A DNA stretch of 28,714 bases from Bacteroidetes bacterium UBA1312 (lineage in GTDB: Bacteria; Bacteroidota; Bacteroidia; Chitinophagales; Chitinophagaceae), in NCBI GenBank assembly GCA_002307135.1, contig DBTQ01000040.1, positions 1 to 28,714 of the forward strand. The letters run 5' to 3'. The position numbers and the translations under genes are program-made. Within the stretch, counting starts at the first letter, position 1. The number at the start of each line of letters is the position of its first letter. Shown here in pieces: positions 23,600 through 28,714 of the stretch. The notes beneath the pieces were generated by a model that did not search any database, had not been told where the DNA came from, and worked only from the letters and a program-made list of their open reading frames with translations.

Positions 23600-25081
23600 T
23601 TAGTAAGCTCTCGCAAAAACGACTCTTTGTGTAGAAGGATTTCCCGTTAAAATACATTTGCCTTCTTCCTGTACATTGTTAAGTGGAATACAACGAATCG
23701 TTGCTTTTGTCAATTCTTTTATTTTGTCCTCCGTTTCTGGTGTACCGTCCCAATGTGCGTAAATAAAACCTGTTTTTTCATCCAGCAATCGTACGAACTC
23801 ATCCCAAGTATCTGCCTTCGAAGTTTTATCCTCACGAAATTTCAATGCCCGGTCAAACATGTTTTGTTGAATATCCACCAATAGTTGAGCAACATTGTCC
23901 ACAAGCCCATCCAATGACATCGCTTGCTTTTCTTTAGTATCTCTACGCGCTACTTCAGCTTGGTTATTGTCAAGATCACGAGGCCCTAACGCGATACGAA
24001 CTGGAATACCACGCAGCTCATATTCAGCAAATTTCCAACCTGGCCTGTTCGTGTCATCATTATCATATTTTACACGAATATCCTTAGATTTAAGCCCATT
24101 AATTATTTCTGCCGCTTTATCATCAATACGTTGGCGGGCTTCCGCGTCTTTGTTATAAATAGGAACAATAACTACTTGCAACGGTGCTAATTTAGGAGGC
24201 ATTACCAAGCCTTCATCATCACTATGAGCCATTACCAACGCACCTATCAGGCGTGTTGACACGCCCCATGAAGTTGCCCATACATACTCCAACTTGTTAT
24301 CCTTGTCGGCAAATTTTACATCAAATGCTTTAGCAAAATTTTGACCTAAAAAGTGCGAAGTCCCGGCTTGCAGCGCTTTTCCGTCCTGCATCAAAGCCTC
24401 AATACAATAAGTATCTTCGGCACCGGCAAAACGTTCATTTACAGATTTCACACCACGAATAACGGGCATGGCCATATACTCTTCTGCAAAATTTGCATAT
24501 ACATCCAGCATTCTTGTTGTTTCTTCCAATGCTTCAGCTTTAGTAGCGTGTGCAGTATGTCCTTCTTGCCAAAGGAATTCTGCAGTACGCAAAAACAAAC
24601 GAGTACGCATTTCCCAACGCACTACATTAGCCCATTGATTAATCAGCAGCGGTAAGTCTCGATAACTTTGAATCCAGTTTTTATAAGTATTCCAGATGAT
24701 GGCTTCTGAAGTTGGGCGAACCACTAGTTCTTCTTCCAATTTCGCAGCAGGATCAACAATTAATTTTCCCGGATTATCAGGGTCTGTTTTCAGTCTGTAA
24801 TGAGTAACAACTGCACATTCCTTTGCAAAACCTTCCGCATTTTTTTCTTCTGCTTCAAAAAGACTCTTTGGAACAAATAAAGGAAAATAAGCGTTTTGAT
24901 GTCCTGTATCTTTAAACATTTTATCTAAAACATCGCGCATATTTTCCCATAGCCCATAGCCATAGGGTTTAATAACCATACACCCGCGAACTGCGGAATA
25001 ATCCGCAAGTCCACCTTTAAGAATCAGATCGTTATACCATTGCGAATAGTCTTGTGAACGGGAAGTTAATGTGTTACCCAT
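23600..25081 (-). CDS. proS: Prolyl-tRNA synthetase (short, archaeal/eukaryote-like type)
   Basis: 493 residues, matching the shorter ProS type without the editing insertion found in the E. coli type. Class II synthetase motifs are visible: motif 1 around VRGCMVIKPYGYGLWENM, LVVRPTSEAIIWNTY, motif 2 RTRLFLRTAEFLWQEGHTAH, and motif 3 VWATSWGVSTRLIGALVMAH. An anticodon-binding domain (VVIVPIYNKDAEA) follows, then the C-terminal zinc-like domain, and the protein ends in the conserved VVFARAY. It charges tRNA-Pro in the cytosol. This type is usual in Bacteroidota, so it does not imply recent transfer. A TACATTTG -7 box lies about 50 bases upstream. Confidence 0.97.
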   Translation of the reverse strand: MGNTLTSRSQDYSQWYNDLILKGGLADYSAVRGCMVIKPYGYGLWENMRDVLDKMFKDTGHQNAYFPLFVPKSLFEAEEKNAEGFAKECAVVTHYRLKTDPDNPGKLIVDPAAKLEEELVVRPTSEAIIWNTYKNWIQSYRDLPLLINQWANVVRWEMRTRLFLRTAEFLWQEGHTAHATKAEALEETTRMLDVYANFAEEYMAMPVIRGVKSVNERFAGAEDTYCIEALMQDGKALQAGTSHFLGQNFAKAFDVKFADKDNKLEYVWATSWGVSTRLIGALVMAHSDDEGLVMPPKLAPLQVVIVPIYNKDAEARQRIDDKAAEIINGLKSKDIRVKYDNDDTNRPGWKFAEYELRGIPVRIALGPRDLDNNQAEVARRDTKEKQAMSLDGLVDNVAQLLVDIQQNMFDRALKFREDKTSKADTWDEFVRLLDEKTGFIYAHWDGTPETEDKIKELTKATIRCIPLNNVQEEGKCILTGNPSTQRVVFARAY

Positions 25082-25130
25082 ATTAAACTGAATTGATTTT
25101 TTTAAGTCTTATTTTTGCTGTGATAAAGCG

Positions 25131-25138
25131 CAAATGTA
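25131..25138 (-). promoter_or_regulatory. Candidate -7 box (TACATTTG) for proS
   Basis: The minus strand reads TACATTTG, a full match to TAnnTTTG, 49 bases before the proS start, which gives a leader of about 45 bases. The -33 element is unclear. Confidence 0.45.
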
Positions 25139-25194
25139 GTACTTTCACTAAAGTTTTATAGATGTGATTTACAGCAAAACAAAAAACATTTACA

Positions 25195-26430
25195 ATGAAA
25201 AAGCTAATATATCTAGGATTGATGCTGTTTTGTGCAAGCAACGTTGCTACTGCACAAAGTCGTAATACATATCAAGACGATATTTATTACTCCGGCTCTG
25301 ACGCAAAACGTGATGCAGATAATAGCAACAAAGAGCGTAATGCCAATAATAACAACAATGCAGATAATAATTATCAGTCAAATAATAACGATAATTATAA
25401 CAACCAAAATGGCAATACCAATGGTTATAGCGATGATTATAATAACAATAATCAAAACTACTCGAGTGATTACATAGATTACGATGACGACTATTCTTAT
25501 GCAACCAGTTTAAACAGATTTGGTTACAATAGTTTTTACAATCGTGATTACTATAGTACATTCAATAACCCATATTGGTACAGTTCTACTTGGGTAGATC
25601 CATATTGGGGTTGGAGTCCTTGGTATCGTCCGGCAATAAGCGTAGGCTTTGGTCCTTACTGGAGCTCATACTGGGGTTGGGAAAGTTGGTGGGGCTACAG
25701 TAGCTTCGGCAGCTATTGGTACACGCCTATTTATGCAGGTGGATGGGGAAATATAGGCTTTGGTTGGGGAATGGGTTGTGGCTACTATAGTGGTTATTGG
25801 AACGGATATTATGGTGGTATGTATGGAGGTGGTAGATATTATGAAAACCGCGGAGGGAACAGATACACTACTTATGGTCCAAGATATGCTATGAATAACG
25901 TATCCAATAACAATGTAAGAGCACCATATAATGGGGGTTATAATACTGGTTCAAGACTTTCTGCAAGACAAGAAGTGAATCAAAATGTGAATATAAATAG
26001 AAATCAATCCGGACCTAGTAATAGAATGCAACAACAATCTAATAATGGTAGTCGATTTGATAATCAGAATACACGATTCAACAACAATATAAACAATAAC
26101 CCTTCTTCGGCTAGAGAAAACGGCAGATACAACAACAATAATGCTGGAGTGCAACAAGATGTAAATAGAGGTAATTACAACCAACAACAATCAAGACCTC
26201 AAGAATTCAATAGAGGTAATGATGTTGGTCGTCAAAATTATAATCAACAAATGGAACAACATTCCAATAATAACAACTTCCAACGTTCTGCTCCTGCTCA
26301 AATGCAACAACATTCTGCTCCTGTATCCCGCCCTTCATTTGGTGGTGGTGGATTTGGTGGCGGATCACATGGTGGATTTGGTGGTGGAGGTGGAGGCCGC
26401 AGCAGCGGTGGCCATGGTGGCAGAAGATAG
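25195..26430 (+). CDS. Secreted low-complexity Asn/Gln-, Tyr/Trp- and Gly-rich protein
   Basis: 411 residues with a clear signal peptide (MKKLIYLGLMLFCASNVATA/QS). Four composition zones follow: an Asn/Asp-rich stretch (about 42-95), an aromatic Trp/Tyr/Gly/Ser zone with repeated PYW, WGW and YWS units (about 120-225), an Asn/Gln/Arg-rich stretch (about 230-385), and a Gly/His/Arg tail made of GGGGFGGGSHGG-type units (388-411). No enzymatic motif. Similar proteins are common as unnamed secreted proteins in Bacteroidota. Low-complexity, prion-like composition suggests assembly or surface coating, but that is inference. The coding DNA is rich in AAY triplets, making it prone to slippage. The start ATG is the only one that gives the signal peptide. 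Confidence 0.85.
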   Translation: MKKLIYLGLMLFCASNVATAQSRNTYQDDIYYSGSDAKRDADNSNKERNANNNNNADNNYQSNNNDNYNNQNGNTNGYSDDYNNNNQNYSSDYIDYDDDYSYATSLNRFGYNSFYNRDYYSTFNNPYWYSSTWVDPYWGWSPWYRPAISVGFGPYWSSYWGWESWWGYSSFGSYWYTPIYAGGWGNIGFGWGMGCGYYSGYWNGYYGGMYGGGRYYENRGGNRYTTYGPRYAMNNVSNNNVRAPYNGGYNTGSRLSARQEVNQNVNINRNQSGPSNRMQQQSNNGSRFDNQNTRFNNNINNNPSSARENGRYNNNNAGVQQDVNRGNYNQQQSRPQEFNRGNDVGRQNYNQQMEQHSNNNNFQRSAPAQMQQHSAPVSRPSFGGGGFGGGSHGGFGGGGGGRSSGGHGGRR

Positions 26431-26453
26431 TTCTGTATCCATTTTTATTGCCT

Positions 26454-26485
26454 GAATGAACTAGCCTGAAATGCTGAATTCATTC
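26454..26485 (+). terminator. Weak hairpin after the Asn/Gly-rich gene
   Basis: GAATGAA at 26454-26460 pairs with TTCATTC at 26479-26485, followed by TCTTTTC. The stem is short and the T run is interrupted. A second hairpin, AACAAGC/GCTTGTT (26513-26519 and 26534-26540), lies further on and lacks a T run. Confidence 0.3.
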
Positions 26486-26570
26486 TCTTTTCAAAACATA
26501 TCATTGTAAAATAACAAGCTATCTTTTAGCTCGGCTTGTTGTGTTCAAAAACGACTAAAAAAATACAATT

Positions 26571-28061
26571 ATGAACAAGTACAAAAAAATTGGATTGCTT
26601 TCATTAGTCTTACCAAGTATCTGTTTGGTCAATAGTGCAGAAGCACAAAACATAATGGATGGTGGACAATACTCAGGTACATCTTCCTTTGCAACTGCAA
26701 GATCTATTGGCTTTGGCAATGCATTAGGCTCTGTTGGTGGTGACTTCGCTAGCTTAAGTGTAAACCCTGCCGGAATAGGCGTATATCGTACTTCGGAATT
26801 TATGGTTACACCAGGATTGAGATTCAATGGAAGCAAAAGCAATTATTCCGATGGTGGCAGCATGAGTGACAATGGAACTCGCTTTGGGTTCAATAACATG
26901 GGCATGGTATTTACAGATTCTAGAGAAGGGAAGGAATATAAAAGATCTAATTGGAAATCAATATCTTTTGGTATAGGCATCAACCGCACTGCTGATTTCA
27001 ACCGTAATTACAATTATACAGGAAGTAATCACACTAGCTCCGGTAGCCAGTATTTCGAAAATGATGCACAAAATTATCCTGAACACACACAGTTGAACAA
27101 TGGTTATGATGGTACCCCAGGCTATCTCGGATACCAATCTTATCTTTTAGCCGACAATACTTATAATTCTTTAGTACCCTACCAAAAAGGAATTGCACAA
27201 ACTAAAGATATTCAGGAAAAAGGAGGCATCACAGAATTAGATTTTACATTAGGAGGCAACTATAAAGAAAAATTGCTGATTGGGGCTACCTTAGGCATAC
27301 CTATACTCAGACATGTCGTTAGCTCAACTTATAGTGAGCAAACCATCAATCCTTCTCCTAGTGATAGTTTTAAGCGTTTTGACTATTCCGAAAATTACAA
27401 AACAACAGGTGCTGGTGTCAATTTGAAACTGGGTGCGATTTATAAATTCAATGACTACTTCCGTATGGGTTTAGCATTCCATACACCTTCAATTTTAAGT
27501 TTAAATGAAGTCTCTGATGCTTCTATTACTACCAACAGCAATAACTTTGCAGGAATTAATACTATTGATGCACCCCGAAACGAATACAATTATCAGGTAG
27601 TTACTCCTTTTAAAACAGTATTAAGTGCAACCGGAATTTTGGGTAAACATGGTTTTGTATCTTTGGATTACGAGTTTGTGAATTATGCAAGCATGCGTTA
27701 TTACATGGACGATAAAAATTATCAAACACAACTCAATAACCAAATTAAACAACTATATACTACAGCATCGAATATACGCGCCGGGGTTGAACTAAAGTTT
27801 GATCAATTTATGGTTCGTGGAGGAGTTGGATTCTATGGCTCACCCTATAAAAATCAGGATTATCAATCAAATCGCTTGGACTTATCTATAGGTGTGGGTT
27901 ATCGCTTTGACAATATGTTCATTGATTTAGGGGTTATTAATAGTACTTATAGCACATCAGAACAACCTTACATTTTAGCCCAAGGCTATACACAAGCACC
28001 TTATGCTAAAATTGATAACAGTCGTACAATAGGCCTTATCACTTTTGGTGTAAAAATGTAA
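26571..28061 (+). CDS. OmpP1/FadL/TodX-family outer-membrane transport protein
   Basis: 496 residues with signal peptide MNKYKKIGLLSLVLPSICLVNSAEAQ. The family's N-terminal signature is present: GTSSFATARSIGFGNALGSVGGDFASLSVNPAGIGVYR, i.e. the S-x-NPAG block after the hatch region. The remainder is a run of amphipathic beta-strands ending in the barrel-closing strand TIGLITFGVKM. FadL-type barrels pass hydrophobic molecules such as fatty acids or aromatics across the outer membrane; in Bacteroidota many are unassigned. Here the substrate is unknown. It follows the low-complexity secreted gene by 140 bases on the same strand, probably as a separate unit. Confidence 0.9.
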   Translation: MNKYKKIGLLSLVLPSICLVNSAEAQNIMDGGQYSGTSSFATARSIGFGNALGSVGGDFASLSVNPAGIGVYRTSEFMVTPGLRFNGSKSNYSDGGSMSDNGTRFGFNNMGMVFTDSREGKEYKRSNWKSISFGIGINRTADFNRNYNYTGSNHTSSGSQYFENDAQNYPEHTQLNNGYDGTPGYLGYQSYLLADNTYNSLVPYQKGIAQTKDIQEKGGITELDFTLGGNYKEKLLIGATLGIPILRHVVSSTYSEQTINPSPSDSFKRFDYSENYKTTGAGVNLKLGAIYKFNDYFRMGLAFHTPSILSLNEVSDASITTNSNNFAGINTIDAPRNEYNYQVVTPFKTVLSATGILGKHGFVSLDYEFVNYASMRYYMDDKNYQTQLNNQIKQLYTTASNIRAGVELKFDQFMVRGGVGFYGSPYKNQDYQSNRLDLSIGVGYRFDNMFIDLGVINSTYSTSEQPYILAQGYTQAPYAKIDNSRTIGLITFGVKM

Positions 28062-28210
28062 CTAGATTGTAAACAACATTCATGCCTCGCCCTGAAATAA
28101 CGATACACAAAAAACATCGTTACGAAAGAACAAACAGAAGATGTGAAGCTTAGCCCGAAAGTCTATATGATGCTGGCATTCAAGCTTTAAAAGATTCACA
28201 AATCATACTT

Positions 28211-28251
28211 ATAGCCCTATCACATTCAATCTCAGAATATGATAGGGCTAT
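28211..28251 (+). terminator. Hairpin, probable terminator of the OmpP1/FadL-like gene
   Basis: ATAGCCCTATCA (28211-28222) pairs perfectly with TGATAGGGCTAT (28240-28251), and an inner ATTC/GAAT pair extends the stem after one mismatch. The following bases (TTGCAATTG) lack a T run, so termination is less certain than the stem strength suggests. Confidence 0.5.
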
Positions 28252-28540
28252 TTGCAATTGACTACTAAAATATGATAATTGATTGAAGCAATCAAACACC
28301 ACTTCATTTTCCCCCAAAAGTCCGGAACAAATAGTTATTGAACTGGATGCAAAAACCAAATAACAAAAATAAACTCATGCTGCTAATTGAAAGCATCATC
28401 ATCTTCAATATGATGCCCATACTTTACCCCCGAGAATGAATAGCAAATCAAGATAAGAAAAACGCACAACACACTTGACAAGACCAAGAAAACGTATTTT
28501 ATCAGTCAGTATAATAAGCTTAGGAAGAATTTATAATAAA

Positions 28541-28574
28541 AAAGAGAAGCGCACTAAATAGTGCGCTTCTCTTT
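28541..28574 (-). terminator. Strong terminator of the right-edge T9SS gene
   Basis: A 16-base perfect inverted repeat with a GC-rich core (arms 28541-28556 and 28559-28574). On the minus strand it runs into TTTTTT followed by ATTATAA, so it serves the gene ending at 28617; in the plus direction the T run is weaker, but it may stop both convergent genes. Confidence 0.88.
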
Positions 28575-28616
28575 AACTTTTTAAAACTGCATTCAACAAA
28601 AACTAATTCAAGTAAG

Positions 28617-28714
28617 CTACTTTTTACTCACTTTTATAACTTGTACATTGCCATTTTTATCTTGTACTTTGATAAGGTATAAACCTGAGCTGTAACTGTT
28701 CATATCAATGCTGG
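28617..28714 (-). CDS. C-terminal T9SS sorting domain of a secreted protein (N-terminus beyond window)
   Basis: The last 32 residues of a minus-strand gene are visible, ending SIDMNSYSSGLYLIKVQ and then DKNGNVQVIKVSKK before TAG at 28617. The pattern (Ser-Gly-hydrophobic-Tyr-hydrophobic-hydrophobic-Lys-Val, then a turn and a Val-rich strand ending in basic residues) is that of the type A Por-secretion-system sorting domain (TIGR04183). Such proteins cross the outer membrane by the type IX system and are released or attached to the surface. The catalytic or binding part lies outside the window. Confidence 0.85.
   Translation of the reverse strand, partial: SIDMNSYSSGLYLIKVQDKNGNVQVIKVSKK

Larger units (their letters stand above)
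28062..28616. other. Intergenic region with three hairpins, no gene seen
   Basis: No credible open frame is seen on either strand. The region holds a seven-base stem (TAACGAT 28098-28104, ATCGTTA 28116-28122), a long hairpin at 28211-28251, and the strong terminator at 28541-28574. The stretch between the last two is AT-rich and featureless to my reading. Confidence 0.6.

Noticed and set aside
25057..25062. Another GAACGG site near the start of proS
   Set aside because: It falls in codons 7-9 of proS (Ser-Arg-Ser) and has no paired repeat, so chance is the simplest reading.
25320..25470. Dense AAT/AAC repeats that could look like a repeat array
   Set aside because: They encode an Asn/Asp-rich protein stretch in frame; there are no regular spacers as in a CRISPR array.
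25247..25561. Antisense open frame rich in Tyr, Asn and Cys
   Set aside because: It is a by-product of the AAY-triplet coding of the Asn-rich secreted protein on the plus strand.

Overview
The window is a chromosomal segment from an AT-rich member of the Bacteroidota, most likely the Chitinophagales/Chitinophagaceae. This rests on several signs: a type IX secretion (T9SS) sorting tail at the right edge, a GEVED/CshA-type giant surface protein at the left edge, many small secreted proteins with signal peptides ending in AQ, little Shine-Dalgarno sequence, and TAnnTTTG-like -7 boxes upstream of several genes. The genus assignment is inference. No rRNA, tRNA, CRISPR array, insertion sequence or prophage was recognised.

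Layout. (1) 1-2069, minus: N-terminal 689 residues of a large secreted surface protein whose end lies outside the window; an AT-rich 650-base gap with no confident gene follows. (2) 2723-4571, minus: a compact operon of an unrecognised 47-residue membrane microprotein, pdxH (its start overlaps the microprotein stop as TAATG), and an arginase/formimidoylglutamase-family hydrolase. (3) 4712-7025: a ChrA-type chromate transporter convergent with a Sco copper-chaperone-like protein, which is divergent from a bacilliredoxin BrxA. (4) 7207-12904, plus: a POT/PTR peptide transporter, a soluble TPR hybrid histidine kinase with receiver and HPt domains, a small secreted beta-rich protein, and a receiver domain fused to a C-terminal membrane helix. 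(5) 12965-15926, plus: aspartate-type aminotransferase and L-aspartate oxidase (nadB), which fit metabolically (aspartate to iminoaspartate for NAD synthesis). (6) 15937-20341, minus: two diverged secreted paralogs of unknown function and an LTA-synthase-like membrane sulfatase-fold protein. (7) 20435-25081, minus: mutS, an MmcQ/YjbR protein and proS. (8) 25195-28061, plus: an Asn/Gly-rich low-complexity secreted protein and an OmpP1/FadL-like outer-membrane barrel. (9) 28617-28714, minus: the T9SS sorting tail of a further secreted protein.

Most of the window is core metabolism and housekeeping. The parts most worth a second look are the two secreted paralogs, whose upstream DNA (53 of 60 aligned columns identical, with paired GAACGGT direct repeats 20 bases apart) is far better conserved than their proteins, with one related site overlapping the start region of the neighbouring LTA-synthase-like gene; the tail-anchored lone receiver protein; the 47-residue microprotein coupled to pdxH; and the cytoplasmic TPR phosphorelay kinase placed directly after a peptide transporter.
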